DNA from: Streptomyces sp. NRRL F-6131 | Lineage (GTDB): Bacteria; Actinomycetota; Actinomycetes; Streptomycetales; Streptomycetaceae | Length of the DNA stretch: 64,000 nucleotides | Reading direction: 5' to 3' | Assembly: GCA_000719695.1 (NCBI GenBank) | Contig: JOHN01000040.1 | Coordinates: forward strand, 1-64,000 | In this document: piece by piece, positions 42,293-53,005 of the stretch | Position numbering within the stretch: position 1 is the stretch's first letter | Layout: each line of letters begins with the position of its first letter | Position numbers and translations under genes: made by a program | Notes under the pieces: generated by a model | What the model was told of the DNA's origin: nothing | Seen by the model: only the letters and a program-made list of their open reading frames with translations | Databases searched by the model: none

Positions 42293-45200
42293 TCAGAGCG
42301 AGAAGACCTCGTCCAGCAGGCCCTGCTGCTCGGCGGCGTGGCGCTTGGCCGAGCCGACCGCGGGGGCCGAGGAGGCCGTGCGGGCGACGCGGCGCAGCCG
42401 CGGGCCGTCGGCGCTGCGGCCGATGACGACCTGCAGGTGGTCGACCAGGTTCATGGCGATGAACGGCCACGCGCCCTGGTTGGCCGGCTCCTCCTGGGCC
42501 CAGATGAACTGGACGTCGTCGCCGTAGCGGGCCAGCTCCTCCTGGAGCTCGGCCACCGGCAGCGGGTAGAGCCGCTCGACCCGGACGATCGCGGTGTCGG
42601 TGACGCCGCGCTCGGTGCGGGCCGCCTCCAGGTCGTAGTAGAACTTGCCGGCGGTGATGACCACCTTGCGGACCTGCGCCGGGTCGACGGTGGAGTCACC
42701 GATGACCGGGCGGAAGGAGCCGGACAGGAACTCCTCGGTGGCGCTCGCCGCGGCCTTCAGACGCAGCATCGACTTCGGGGTGAAGACGACCAGCGGCTTG
42801 TGGTGCGGGTTGTGCGCCTGCCAGCGGAGCAGGTGGAAGTAGTTCGACGGCAGGGTCGGCATGGCGACCGTCATGTTGTTCTGCGCGCACAGCTGGAGGA
42901 AGCGCTCCGGGCGGGCGGACGAGTGGTCCGGGCCCTGGCCCTCGTAGCCGTGCGGCAGCAGCAGGGTGACGCCGGAGTGCTGGCCCCACTTCTGCTCGGC
43001 GGAGGCGATGTACTCGTCCACCATGGTCTGCGCGCCGTTGACGAAGTCGCCGAACTGCGCCTCCCACATGACCAGCGCGTTCGGGCGGGTCAGCGAGTAG
43101 CCGTACTCGAAGCCCATCGCCGCGTACTCGGACAGCAGGCTGTCGTACACGGTGTAGCGGGCCTGGTCCTCGGTGAGGTACTGCAGCGGGGTGTAGTCCT
43201 CGCCGGTGACCCGGTCGATCAGGACGGCGTGCCGCTGGCCGAAGGTGCCGCGGCGGCTGTCCTGGCCGGCCAGGCGGACCGGGTGGCCCTCCATGAGCAG
43301 CGAGCCGATGGCGAGGGTCTCGCCCATCGCCCAGTCGATGGTGTTGTCCTCGACCGAGCCGGCGCGGCGCTGCAGCTGCGGCAGCAGGCGCGGGTGGACC
43401 GTCATCCAGTCCGGCAGGTTGACCTGCGAGGCGGCGATCCGCTTGACCATCTCCTCGGAGATGCCGGTCCGGATGGTGACCGGGAAGTCGGCGACCGGCT
43501 TGCCGTTGGTGGCGGGGGCCGGGGCCTGGGCGGCGTCGCGGACCTCGGCGAAGACCTTCTCCAGCTGGCCCTGGAAGTCCTGGAGCGCCTGCTCCGCCTC
43601 TTCCATGGTGATGTCGCCGCGACCGATCAGGCCCTCGGTGTACAGCTTGCGCACCGAGCGCTTCTTGTCGATCAGGTCGTACATCAGCGGCTGGGTGAAC
43701 GACGGGTTGTCGGCCTCGTTGTGACCGCGGCGGCGGTAGCAGATGAGGTCGATCACGACGTCCTTGTGGAACGCCTGGCGGAACTCGAAGGCGAGCCGCG
43801 CGACGCGGACCACGGCCTCCGGGTCGTCGCCGTTCACGTGGAAGATCGGGGCCTCGATCATGCGGGCCACGTCGGTGCAGTACATCGAGGAGCGGCTGGA
43901 GGCCGGGGCGGCGGTGAAGCCGACCTGGTTGTTCACCACGACGTGCACGGTGCCGCCGGTGCGGTAGCCGCGCAGCTGCGACATGTTCAGGGTCTCCGCG
44001 ACGACGCCCTGGCCGGCGAAGGCCGCGTCGCCGTGGATCTGGATCGGCAGCACCGGGAAGGTCGTGCCGCCCTGGTCCAGGATGTCCTGCTTGGCGCGGG
44101 CGATGCCCTCGACGACCGGGTCCACGGCCTCCAGGTGGGAGGGGTTCGCGGCGAGCGAGACCTTGATGGTCTCGCCGTCCAGGCCGGTGAAGGTGCCCTC
44201 GGAGCCGAGGTGGTACTTCACGTCGCCGGAGCCGTGCATCGACTTCGGGTCGAGGTTGCCCTCGAACTCGCCGAAGATCTTGCCGTACGGCTTGCCGACG
44301 ATGTTGGCCAGCACGTTGAGGCGGCCGCGGTGGGCCATGCCGATGACGGCCTCGTCGAGGCGGTGCTCGGCGGCCGCGTCGATGGTGGCGTCCAGCAGCG
44401 GGATGAGCGACTCGCCGCCCTCCAGCGAGAAACGCTTCTGCCCGACGTACTTGGTCTGCAGGAAGGTCTCGAAGGCCTCGGCCGAGTTCAGCCGGCGCAG
44501 GATGCGCAGCTGCTCCTCGCGCTCCGGCTTGGTGTACGGCTTCTCCAGGCGCTCCTGCAGCCACTTGCGCTGCGTCGGGTCCTGGATGTGCATGTACTCG
44601 ATGCCGACCGTGCGGCAGTAGGTGTTGCGCAGCAGGCCGAGGATGTCGCGCAGCTTCATCATCCGCTGGCCGCCGAAGCCGCCGACCGCGAACTCGCGCT
44701 CCAGGTCCCACAGGGTGAGGCCGTGGGTGGTGACGTCGAGGTCGGGGTGCTTGCGCTGCTTGTACTCCAGCGGGTCGGTGTCGGCCATGAGGTGGCCGCG
44801 GACCCGGTAGGAGTGGATCAGCTCCATGACGCGGGCGGTCTTGTTGACCTCGTCGTCGTGGGTGGTGGCGACGTCGGTGGCCCAGCGGACCGGCTCGTAC
44901 GGGATCCGCAGCGACTCGAAGATCTCGTCGTAGAAGCCGTTCTGGCCGAGCAGCAGCTGGTGGATCGTGCGCAGGAACTCGCCCGACGCCGCGCCCTGGA
45001 TGACGCGGTGGTCGTAGGTCGAGGTCAGCGTCATGATCTTGGAGACGCCGAGGCGGGCCAGGGTCTCCGGGGCGGAGCCCTGGAACTCGGCCGGGTACTC
45101 CATGGCGCCGACGCCGACGATGGTGCCCTGGTTCTGCATCAGGCGCGGCACGGAGTGCACGGTGCCGATGCCGCCGGGGTTGGTCAGCGAGACCGTGACG

Positions 45201-46063
45201 CCGGTGAAGTCGTCCATGGTCAGCTTGTTGGCGCGGGCCCGGCGGACGATGTCCTCGTAGGCCTGCCAGAAGCCGAAGAAGTCGAGGGTCTCGGCCTTCT
45301 TGATGGCCGCGACGACGAGCTGGCGGTCGCCGTTCGGCTTGACCAGGTCGATGGCCAGGCCGAGGTTCACGTGCTCGGGCTTGACCAGGTAGGACTTGCC
45401 GTCCTCCACCTTGTAGCTGTGGTTCATGCCCGGGGAGGCCTTGACGGCCTGGACCAGGGCGTAGCCGATCAGGTGGGTGAAGGAGACCTTGCCACCGCGG
45501 GCGCGCTGCAGGTGGTTGTTGATGACGATGCGGTTGTCGATCAACAGCTTGGCCGGGACGGCGCGGACCGAGGTGGCGGTCGGCACCTCCAGCGAGGCGT
45601 CCATGTTGGTCGCGACGGCCTTGGCGGGGCCGCGGAGCTGGACCAGCTCGGGGCCGGTGCTCCCGGCCGCGGGCGCGGGCGCCGGCGCGGCGGCCTTGGG
45701 GGCCGGAGGCGCGGCCGGGGCGGCGGCGAGCGGCGCGGGGGCCGCCGGGGCCGGCTGCACCGGTGCGGGCGCCGCCGGAGCAGCGGGCGCGGCCGGAGCA
45801 GCGGGGGCCTGGACGGCCGGAGCGGCGGCGGGCGCGGGGGCGGCGGCGGGGGTCGGCGTAGCGCCGACCTGGGTCGCGGCCTGGGTCACTGGAGTCACCT
45901 CGGTACCGGGCTTGTAGTCGGCGAAAAAGTCCCACCAGGCTCGGTCGACCGAGTTCGGGTCCTGGAGGTACTGCTGGTAGATCTCGTCGACGAGCCACTC
46001 ATTGGGGCCGAAGCCAGTGGAGCTAGCCGAGCTGTTGGGGTGTTCAGGGGACTGTGGCGACAC
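42293..46063 (-). CDS. kgd: Multifunctional 2-oxoglutarate decarboxylase/dehydrogenase E1-E2 (Kgd)
   Basis: 1256 residues, the actinobacterial fusion that combines E1o and an E2o-like acyltransferase domain. N-terminal subunit-binding segment ([23 protein letters not shown]), a long Ala/Pro linker (about 60-150), acyltransferase domain to about 390 with the catalytic DHRVIQGA near residue 350, then the thiamine-diphosphate E1 part ([49 protein letters not shown]). No lipoyl domain is present; it relies on a separate lipoylated E2. It runs the 2-oxoglutarate step of the TCA cycle; in relatives activity is controlled by FHA proteins phosphorylated by Ser/Thr kinases. The kinase gene next door is suggestive only. 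Confidence 0.96.
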   Translation of the reverse strand: MSPQSPEHPNSSASSTGFGPNEWLVDEIYQQYLQDPNSVDRAWWDFFADYKPGTEVTPVTQAATQVGATPTPAAAPAPAAAPAVQAPAAPAAPAAPAAPAPVQPAPAAPAPLAAAPAAPPAPKAAAPAPAPAAGSTGPELVQLRGPAKAVATNMDASLEVPTATSVRAVPAKLLIDNRIVINNHLQRARGGKVSFTHLIGYALVQAVKASPGMNHSYKVEDGKSYLVKPEHVNLGLAIDLVKPNGDRQLVVAAIKKAETLDFFGFWQAYEDIVRRARANKLTMDDFTGVTVSLTNPGGIGTVHSVPRLMQNQGTIVGVGAMEYPAEFQGSAPETLARLGVSKIMTLTSTYDHRVIQGAASGEFLRTIHQLLLGQNGFYDEIFESLRIPYEPVRWATDVATTHDDEVNKTARVMELIHSYRVRGHLMADTDPLEYKQRKHPDLDVTTHGLTLWDLEREFAVGGFGGQRMMKLRDILGLLRNTYCRTVGIEYMHIQDPTQRKWLQERLEKPYTKPEREEQLRILRRLNSAEAFETFLQTKYVGQKRFSLEGGESLIPLLDATIDAAAEHRLDEAVIGMAHRGRLNVLANIVGKPYGKIFGEFEGNLDPKSMHGSGDVKYHLGSEGTFTGLDGETIKVSLAANPSHLEAVDPVVEGIARAKQDILDQGGTTFPVLPIQIHGDAAFAGQGVVAETLNMSQLRGYRTGGTVHVVVNNQVGFTAAPASSRSSMYCTDVARMIEAPIFHVNGDDPEAVVRVARLAFEFRQAFHKDVVIDLICYRRRGHNEADNPSFTQPLMYDLIDKKRSVRKLYTEGLIGRGDITMEEAEQALQDFQGQLEKVFAEVRDAAQAPAPATNGKPVADFPVTIRTGISEEMVKRIAASQVNLPDWMTVHPRLLPQLQRRAGSVEDNTIDWAMGETLAIGSLLMEGHPVRLAGQDSRRGTFGQRHAVLIDRVTGEDYTPLQYLTEDQARYTVYDSLLSEYAAMGFEYGYSLTRPNALVMWEAQFGDFVNGAQTMVDEYIASAEQKWGQHSGVTLLLPHGYEGQGPDHSSARPERFLQLCAQNNMTVAMPTLPSNYFHLLRWQAHNPHHKPLVVFTPKSMLRLKAAASATEEFLSGSFRPVIGDSTVDPAQVRKVVITAGKFYYDLEAARTERGVTDTAIVRVERLYPLPVAELQEELARYGDDVQFIWAQEEPANQGAWPFIAMNLVDHLQVVIGRSADGPRLRRVARTASSAPAVGSAKRHAAEQQGLLDEVFSL

Positions 46064-46407
46064 GGCGGCAACCGCCCTCTTCCGCTTCCTTTTGGGATGT
46101 TTGGACAGCGGGGATTAAGGCTACGCCTCCGACCAGTGATCGCGCAGTCCCCGGGGGTCAGGCGTCGCCCAGATCACAGTCCTGACCTGCGGTTTGGCTG
46201 AAAATGTGCGTTAGAAACCCAGATCGGAAGGGAACCGACCGGCTCCGATCGGGGCCCAAAGGCGGACAAACCCGGACAAGGGGGAGGTTGGACCTCAGAT
46301 GCGGCTCTGTGTCGTATCTGTGACATCCGTCCCCGACGGCGACGGCGGTGCCGACTCCGGTACCGGCGCCGGCACCGCCGTCCGAGGTCCGGGCCTCCGC
46401 CCGGCGA
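46064..46407. other. 344-bp noncoding region upstream of kgd
   Basis: It should hold the kgd promoter and the end of the histidine-kinase transcript. It is less GC-rich than its surroundings around 46180-46230. GGGAACCGACCGGCTCCGATCGG may form a weak hairpin. No operator was recognised. Confidence 0.45.
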
Positions 46408-47538
46408 TCATCGAGGGCCGGGCAGCCTGACCTCGATCCGGCAGCCGCGTTCGGCCTCGGCGACCTCGATCCGCCCGCCGTGCAGGTCCACCGCCCAGCG
46501 GGCGATGGCCAGGCCCAGGCCGGTTCCGCCGTCGGAGCCCGGTCCGGCGGCGGTCGCGGTGCCGCTGCGGCCGAACCGCTCGAAGACCCGGGTCCGGTCC
46601 GCCGCCGGGATGCCGGGACCCTCGTCCTCGACCTCCAGCAGCAGCGCGCCGGGGCCCTCGCCGGGCCTGGCGCGGACCGTCACGGTGCCGCCGGGCGGGG
46701 AGTGCTTGCAGGCGTTGTCGACCAGGTTGGCGACCACCTGGTGGAGCCGTTCCGAGTCGGCGACGCCGGTCAGCCCGGACGGGCTCACCTCCAGGGCGAG
46801 CCGCACGTCGCCGCGCCGGGAGAACGCCCCGCCGGCCGTGGCGCCGTCCACGGTGACCCCGCGCAGCACGCCGTCCAGGAACTCGCGCACCTCGAAGGGG
46901 CGCGCGTCCAGGTCGACCACGCCGTCGTCGATCTTGGAGAGGTCGAGCAGGTGGGTGACCAGCCGGCCGAGCCGTTCGGTCTGCTCCAGCGCGGCACCCA
47001 GGGTCGCCGGGTTCGGCTGGACCACGCCGTCGACCACGTTCTCCAGCACGGCGCGCAGCGCGGCGATCGGCGTGCGCAGCTCGTGCGAGACGTTGGCGAC
47101 CAGCTCGCGGCGGTGCCGGTCGGCGGCCTCCAGGTCGGCCGCCATCTGGTTGAAGGTCGCGGCCAGCTCGCCGATCTCGTCGCGCGAGTTCACCTCGACC
47201 CGGCGGCTGTAGTCGCCGGAGGCCATCGCGCGGGCGGCGGCGGTCATGTCGCGCAGCGGGGCGGTCAGCCCGTGCGCGAGGAACTGCATGAAGAGCAGTG
47301 ACGCGATCATCGAGAAGATCATGATGATCCGGATCTGGGTCTCGGACCGGATCGCCACGACCACCATGCCGGTGGCCAGGAAGACCGAGACGATCACCAG
47401 GAGGGCGAGCTTGCCCTTGATGGAGCGGACCGGGTCGAGCGGCCGGATGTCGGCCCAGACCCGTTTCGCGGCGCGGGCGGCCAGGGTGGGCGGCCGACTG
47501 CCGTCGATGTCCCCGTTGCGTTGCTGTGGAAAGGTCAT
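46408..47538 (-). CDS. HAMP-domain sensor histidine kinase
   Basis: 376 residues. Two adjacent transmembrane helices (about 45-65 and 70-90: LALLVIVSVFLATGMVVVAI, IRIIMIFSMIASLLFMQFLA) leave almost no extracellular loop, so it may sense within the membrane. Then HAMP (APLRDMTAAARAMASGDYSRRV), HisKA with phosphoacceptor in ANVSHELRTPIAALRA, and HATPase with NLVDNACKHSPPGG, DEGPGIP and GTGLGLAIA. The ATG at 47538 with AGGGG just upstream is preferred over an ATG 17 codons earlier. The partner response regulator gene ends 90 bp upstream on the same strand. Confidence 0.9.
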   Translation of the reverse strand: MTFPQQRNGDIDGSRPPTLAARAAKRVWADIRPLDPVRSIKGKLALLVIVSVFLATGMVVVAIRSETQIRIIMIFSMIASLLFMQFLAHGLTAPLRDMTAAARAMASGDYSRRVEVNSRDEIGELAATFNQMAADLEAADRHRRELVANVSHELRTPIAALRAVLENVVDGVVQPNPATLGAALEQTERLGRLVTHLLDLSKIDDGVVDLDARPFEVREFLDGVLRGVTVDGATAGGAFSRRGDVRLALEVSPSGLTGVADSERLHQVVANLVDNACKHSPPGGTVTVRARPGEGPGALLLEVEDEGPGIPAADRTRVFERFGRSGTATAAGPGSDGGTGLGLAIARWAVDLHGGRIEVAEAERGCRIEVRLPGPR

Positions 47539-47627
47539 TGGTCCCCTGTGATCCCCCGCGTGGGTCCGCCGCACGGCGGTTCGGGACACGGGCCCCCCGG
47601 CGGCCCGGTGTCCGAAGGAGCGCCGCG

Positions 47628-48371
<744 letters not shown>

Positions 48372-48915
48372 GCCACCGCCCCCAGGGCTGCGGGCCGGCC
48401 ACCTGTGGGGATGGCGAAGGCTCCGCTTCGTAGTCTTGTTCCGTCGTGGACTGTGCCGGGTCCGCCGTCCCGTCGCGTGCGCGGGGTCCGGCGAGGGCGT
48501 GTGCCGCCCTCCGTCTCCCGTGCACCTCGCAGCGTACGGACAGCGGGTGATTCCCGGCAGGTGGACCGGACATTTCCGGCCCACGGACCGGCCTGTCGGG
48601 CCGGCTGTCGGGCCCACCGGAAGGTGGGCACGGGCCGATACCTTACCCGGCGTTTTTTCACTCTGTAACGGTACGTATGCACATGAGTTGACGCCAAGCC
48701 GCCGGTCAGGGGGGATGGCGGCGTGAAGAAAGGGAGAAGGTCTGGACCAATTCGAGCCCGGTCGGACCCCGGATCCTCACGGCGTTCTCCCAGCTGACTC
48801 CCAGGCGCCGGACGTACCGTGGCCACGACAAATGGCGGAGGGTGGGATTTTCGGTACGCGCCGGTACGTTGGACGCACGCGGGGTGACGGCTGCGGACGG
48901 TGGAGCGGAGGCGAC
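48372..48915. other. 544-bp noncoding divergent region
   Basis: Between the response-regulator gene and the rhomboid-like gene. It contains GC-rich inverted repeats around 48565-48640 (GGCCCACGG/CCGGCCTGTCGGGCCGG) and an AT-rich patch with TTTTTTCACTCTGTAACG near 48653-48670 that could hold a promoter. No coding frame is convincing. Confidence 0.5.
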
Positions 48916-49698
48916 ATGACGGAGCGGCAGGCGTACGCCGGGCGCGGCGGGCCGCCGTACGGGATGTTCCGGCTCGGTCTGCGGGCCGGCGTGGTCGAGC
49001 GCGTCCTGGCCCGGGTGCCGACCCCGCGGCGCAACCCCTTCGCGCTGGGCTACCTCGCCGTGGTCGGCGCGACCACCACCTTCGCCGGGCTGGCCGACCC
49101 GGAGCTCGTGCTCCGGCTCCAGGAGGCCTCCAGTTCGGACGGGCACAACCTGTTGCAGCACCCGCTGCGCGCGCTGCTGTTCAGCGGCTTCTGGGTGGCC
49201 GGGCCGGTCTGGATCCCCTACCTCTGGGCCTTCGCCTTCACCGTCGCTCCGCTGGAGCGCCGGGTCGGCCCCGGCCGGGCGGCGGCCGTCTTCGCCGCCG
49301 GTCACGTCGTCGCCACCCTGCTCTCCCAGGGCGTGGTCGTCGTCGCGGTGGAGACCGGGCGGCTGGCGCCGGCCGCGATGGACCACCTGGACATCGGGGT
49401 CAGCTACGGCGTGCTGGCCAGCCTCGGCGCGCTGGCCGGACTGCTCCGGCCGGCCGGGCGCTCGGCGGTGCTCGCGCTGGCCGCGGCGCTGATCGTCCAG
49501 CAGATCGCCGCCGACCGGGACCTTGTCACCGGGGTCGGCCATCCGGCCGCGCTGCTGGTCGGGGTGGCGCTCTGGCGCTGGCTGCGCCGCTGGGACGGCC
49601 ACCGGCCGGGCCGCACCCGGTTGGGGCTGCCGGGCGGGCTCTCCCGTCCCGCCCCGGCTCCGGCGCGCGGGCGGACCGCGGTGCTCGACCGGTTCTGA
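48916..49698 (+). CDS. Rhomboid-like integral membrane protein
   Basis: 260 residues with about six hydrophobic segments after a 60-residue cytoplasmic N-terminus. The membrane core resembles rhomboid proteases: a loop after helix 1, GVSYGVLASLGALAGLL (Ser in a Gly-x-Ser context) and a last helix with GHPAALLVGVALWRWLRRW (His). Whether Ser and His form an active dyad is unclear, since the usual GASG is degenerate, so it may be a pseudoprotease. Start ATG at 48916 with GGAGG five bases upstream. lon follows 185 bp downstream. Confidence 0.7.
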   Translation: MTERQAYAGRGGPPYGMFRLGLRAGVVERVLARVPTPRRNPFALGYLAVVGATTTFAGLADPELVLRLQEASSSDGHNLLQHPLRALLFSGFWVAGPVWIPYLWAFAFTVAPLERRVGPGRAAAVFAAGHVVATLLSQGVVVVAVETGRLAPAAMDHLDIGVSYGVLASLGALAGLLRPAGRSAVLALAAALIVQQIAADRDLVTGVGHPAALLVGVALWRWLRRWDGHRPGRTRLGLPGGLSRPAPAPARGRTAVLDRF

Positions 49699-49793
49699 CG
49701 GCGCCGGGCCGCGCCGGATCGCGCGGGCCGGCTCGAGTCGCCCCGGATCGCGTCGGACCCCCCTTTTTGACAGGCTCACCGGGACCCCCGCGT

Positions 49794-49810
49794 GTTCGCT
49801 CACGGCGAAC
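49794..49810 (+). promoter_or_regulatory. ClgR operator upstream of lon
   Basis: GTTCGC-N5-GCGAAC is a perfect 6-bp inverted repeat matching the ClgR box known to activate clp and lon genes in Streptomyces. It lies 74-90 bp before the lon start. Confidence 0.75.
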
Positions 49811-49841
49811 GGCTGGCGGGGAACATCCGGCGCCCGCCAGG

Positions 49842-49862
49842 CCTTAGTCAGGTCGACTCAAG
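49842..49862 (+). promoter_or_regulatory. HAIR-like (HspR) operator upstream of lon
   Basis: CCTTAGT-N7-ACTCAAG: the right half matches the HAIR consensus CTTGAGT-N7-ACTCAAG perfectly and the left half matches 5 of 7. lon is a known HspR target in Streptomyces. It sits 22 bp before the start codon, suited to repression. Confidence 0.65.
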
Positions 49863-49883
49863 TTCACTGACTGGGGAGAGATC

Positions 49884-52283
49884 ATGGCATCGACGTCCAC
49901 ACCGCTCACCCTGCCCGTGCTGCCACTCGACGACGAGGTCGTCCTGCCGGGCATGGTCGTGCCGCTGGACCTGCAGGACACCGAGGTACGCGCCGCCGTC
50001 GAGGCCGCGCGCGCCGCCGCCACCGGCGGCACCGGCAAGCCCCAGGTCCTGCTGGTCCCGCGGGTGGACGGCTCGTACGCGGCGGCCGGCACCCTCGCCA
50101 CCGTCGAGCAGGTCGGCCGGCTGGCCGACGGCGACCCGGCCGCGCTGGTCCGCGCGGTGCGCCGGGTGCGCATCGGCGTCGGCACCACCGGGCCCGGCGC
50201 CGCGCTCTGGGTGGAGACCACGCCGTTCCGGGAGTCCTCGGTCGGCACCCCGGTGGCCGGCCGCGCCGCCGAGCTGGTCAAGGAGTACAAGAGCCTCTCC
50301 ACCCAGTGGCTGCGCCGGCGCGGCGCCTGGCAGATCGTCGACCGGGTGGCCGCCATCGAGGGCGTCGGCGAGCTCGCCGACAACATCGGCTACGCGCCCT
50401 TCGTCACCGCCGAGCAGAAGCTCAAGGTGCTGCTGGAGGCCGACCAGGTCGCCCGACTGGAGTACGCGCTCGGACTCCTCCGCGAGCACCTCGCGGAGGA
50501 GGAGGTCAACGACACCATCCGCAAGGACGTCGAGGAGGGCGTGGCCAAGCAGCAGAAGGAGTTCCTGCTCCGCCGCCAGCTGGAGGCCGTCCGCAAGGAG
50601 CTGGCCGAGCTGAACGGCGACCCGGCCGACGAGGAGGGCGACTACCGCGCCCGGGTCGAGGCCGCCGATCTGCCGGAGAAGGTCCGCGAGGCCGCCCTCA
50701 AGGAGGTCGACAAGCTGGAGCGGGCCAGCGACCAGTCGCCCGAGGGCTCCTGGATCCGCACCTGGCTGGACACGGTCCTCGAGCTGCCCTGGAGCGAGCG
50801 CACCGAGGACTCCTACGACATCGCCGGCGCCCGCGCGGTGCTGGACGCCGACCACGCCGGCCTGGCCGACGTGAAGGAGCGCATCGTCGAGTACCTGGCC
50901 GTCCGCAAGCGCCGGGCCGACCAGGGGCTCGGCCAGGTCGGTGGACGCCGCGGAGGCGCGGTGCTCGCGCTGGTCGGCCCGCCCGGGGTCGGCAAGACCT
51001 CGCTCGGCGAGTCGGTGGCCCGCGCCATGGGCCGCACCTTCGTCCGGGTCGCGCTCGGCGGCGTCCGGGACGAGGCGGAGATCCGCGGCCACCGGCGCAC
51101 CTACGTCGGCGCGCTGCCCGGCCGGCTGGTCCGCGCCATCAAGGAGGCCGGCTCGATGAACCCGGTCGTCCTGCTGGACGAGATCGACAAGGTCGGCTCC
51201 GACTACCGGGGCGACCCGGCCGCCGCCCTCCTGGAGGTCCTGGACCCGGCGCAGAACCACACCTTCCGGGACCACTACCTGGAGGTCGAGCTGGACCTCT
51301 CCGACGTGGTCTTCCTCGCCACCGCCAACGTGCTGGAGGCCATCCCCGAGCCGCTGCTCGACCGGATGGAGCTGGTCCGCCTGGACGGCTACACCGAGGA
51401 CGAGAAGGTCGTCATCGCCCGCGACCACCTGCTCCCGCGCCAGCTGGAGAAGGCCGGGCTCAAGGACGAGGAGGTCACGGTCGACGAGCCGGCGCTGCGC
51501 AGGCTGGCCGGCGAGTACACCCGCGAGGCCGGCGTCCGCAACCTCGAACGGGCGGTCGCCCGGGTGCTGCGCAAGATCGCCGCGCAGAGCGAGCTGGGCG
51601 AGCGCGAGCTGCCCGCCACGATCGGCGCCGACGACCTGCGGGCCCTGATCGGCCGGCCGCACCACGTCCCGGAGGCGGCCCAGGAGCCCGCCGAGCGGCG
51701 CACCGCGGTGCCCGGCGTGGCCACCGGTCTGGCGGTCACCGGGGCCGGCGGCGACGTCCTCTACATCGAGGCCTCGCTCGCCGACGCCGAGACCGGCGGC
51801 ACCGGGCTGACCCTGACCGGCCAGCTGGGCGACGTCATGAAGGAGTCCGCGCACATCGCGCTCTCCTACCTGCGCTCGCGCGGCGCCGAGCTGGAGCTGC
51901 CGGTCACCTCGCTGCGCGACCGCGGTGTGCACCTGCACATCCCGGCCGGGGCGATCCCCAAGGACGGTCCGAGCGCCGGCATCACCATGACCACAGCGCT
52001 GGCCTCGCTCCTCTCCGGGCGCAAGGTGCGCACGGACGTGGCGATGACCGGCGAGGTGTCGCTGACCGGTCGGGTGCTGCCGATCGGCGGGGTGAAGCAG
52101 AAGCTGCTCGCCGCCGACCGGGCCGGGGTCACCACGGTGATCATCCCGCGGCGCAACGAGGCCGACCTGGACGACGTCCCGGCCGAGGTGCTGGAGCGGC
52201 TGACCGTGCACCCGGTGGCCGACGTCCGGGAGGTGCTGGCGCTGGCCCTGGAGCCGGCCGAGGTGCTGGCCGCCGTCGCCTGA
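49884..52283 (+). CDS. lon: Lon ATP-dependent protease
   Basis: 799 residues. N-terminal LAN domain (LPVLPLDDEVVLPGMVVPLDL), coiled region, AAA+ module with Walker A GPPGVGKTS, Walker B PVVLLDEIDKVG and sensor-1 FLATANVLEAIP, then the serine protease domain with Ser697 (PKDGPSAGITM) and Lys740 (GGVKQKLLAADRAG) as catalytic dyad. It degrades misfolded and regulatory proteins in the cytoplasm. Start ATG at 49884 after GGGGAGAG. The promoter region has ClgR and HspR-type sites. Downstream are 18-bp repeats and a hairpin with a TTCG loop. Confidence 0.97.
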   Translation: MASTSTPLTLPVLPLDDEVVLPGMVVPLDLQDTEVRAAVEAARAAATGGTGKPQVLLVPRVDGSYAAAGTLATVEQVGRLADGDPAALVRAVRRVRIGVGTTGPGAALWVETTPFRESSVGTPVAGRAAELVKEYKSLSTQWLRRRGAWQIVDRVAAIEGVGELADNIGYAPFVTAEQKLKVLLEADQVARLEYALGLLREHLAEEEVNDTIRKDVEEGVAKQQKEFLLRRQLEAVRKELAELNGDPADEEGDYRARVEAADLPEKVREAALKEVDKLERASDQSPEGSWIRTWLDTVLELPWSERTEDSYDIAGARAVLDADHAGLADVKERIVEYLAVRKRRADQGLGQVGGRRGGAVLALVGPPGVGKTSLGESVARAMGRTFVRVALGGVRDEAEIRGHRRTYVGALPGRLVRAIKEAGSMNPVVLLDEIDKVGSDYRGDPAAALLEVLDPAQNHTFRDHYLEVELDLSDVVFLATANVLEAIPEPLLDRMELVRLDGYTEDEKVVIARDHLLPRQLEKAGLKDEEVTVDEPALRRLAGEYTREAGVRNLERAVARVLRKIAAQSELGERELPATIGADDLRALIGRPHHVPEAAQEPAERRTAVPGVATGLAVTGAGGDVLYIEASLADAETGGTGLTLTGQLGDVMKESAHIALSYLRSRGAELELPVTSLRDRGVHLHIPAGAIPKDGPSAGITMTTALASLLSGRKVRTDVAMTGEVSLTGRVLPIGGVKQKLLAADRAGVTTVIIPRRNEADLDDVPAEVLERLTVHPVADVREVLALALEPAEVLAAVA

Positions 52284-52293
52284 CCGGCCGGCC

Positions 52294-52361
52294 CGACCGG
52301 CACGTCCCGTCCGACCGGCACGTCCCGTCCGACCGGCACGTCCCGTCCGACCGGCACGTCC
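52294..52361 (+). repeat. 18-bp tandem repeats after lon
   Basis: CGACCGGCACGTCCCGTC repeated three times exactly (52294, 52312, 52330) plus a 14-bp partial copy at 52348. They start 11 bp after the lon stop. Confidence 0.95.
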
Positions 52362-52372
52362 TGCACGTCCCG

Positions 52373-52404
52373 CCCGTTCCGTCCGGTTCGCCGGACGGGA
52401 CGGG
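52373..52404 (+). terminator. lon terminator with TTCG tetraloop
   Basis: CCCGTTCCGTCCGG / CCGGACGGGACGGG (one G-T pair) closed by TTCG, an exceptionally stable tetraloop. Confidence 0.85.
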
Positions 52405-52432
52405 CTCCGTGCTCCGTGCCAGACTGCGAAGG

Positions 52433-53005
52433 GTGCCGTCCCTCACCCAGCGCGCCCTGGCCCGGGTACCGGTCCGGGCCCGCCCGGCCCTGGTCCGGCA
52501 CCGGCGGCTGGTGAAGTTCCTGCTGATCGGCAACGGCTGCTTCGCGCTGACCGTGCTGATCAACTACGGGCTGCGGTTCACCGTGCTGGAGGACAAGCCG
52601 GTGGTGGCGCTCACCCTCGCCACGGTGGTGGCCACCACCGTCTCCTACGTGCTCAACCGGCGGTGGTGCTTCCGCGCCGCCTGGCGGCGGCGCGAACCGC
52701 TGCTCTTCGTCCTGGTGAGCGCCGTCGCGATCGCCGTCAACGACCTGCCGCTGATCGCCTCCCGCTACCTGCTGAACCTGCGCGAGCCGTGGGTCAGCCC
52801 GGTCACCCAGGAGCTGGCCGACTTCCTGAGCGGGATGGTGCTGGGGACCTTCGTGGCGATGCTGTTCCGCTTCTGGGCCATGCAGCGCTGGGTCTTCACC
52901 GGATGGAGCGGCCCCGGGCCGGGACCGCCCGGACCGGTCGTCCGGGGCCCCCTGGGCCCGCAGGTGCAGTCGGCGGAAGCCGGAGCGGGTGAGAGCGATG
53001 CGTGA
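52433..53005 (+). CDS. GtrA family membrane protein
   Basis: 190 residues with four transmembrane helices: LVKFLLIGNGCFALTVLINYGLRF, ALTLATVVATTVSYVLNRRWCF, LLFVLVSAVAIAVNDLPLIA and FLSGMVLGTFVAMLFRFWAMQRWVF. The RRWCF and FRFWAMQRWVF signatures fit GtrA/DPMS-like flippases that move lipid-linked sugars for cell-surface glycans. The start is uncertain: GTG at 52433 has little ribosome-binding site and GTG at 52409 (adding VLRARLRR) lies next to the lon hairpin. The 3' end overlaps the ROK gene by 17 bp. Confidence 0.82.
   Translation: MPSLTQRALARVPVRARPALVRHRRLVKFLLIGNGCFALTVLINYGLRFTVLEDKPVVALTLATVVATTVSYVLNRRWCFRAAWRRREPLLFVLVSAVAIAVNDLPLIASRYLLNLREPWVSPVTQELADFLSGMVLGTFVAMLFRFWAMQRWVFTGWSGPGPGPPGPVVRGPLGPQVQSAEAGAGESDA

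Noticed and set aside
42101..46201. Very long plus-strand open frame (1366 codons) opposite kgd
   Set aside because: It is the antisense shadow of the kgd gene, caused by GC-rich third positions; the minus-strand product is clearly a known enzyme.
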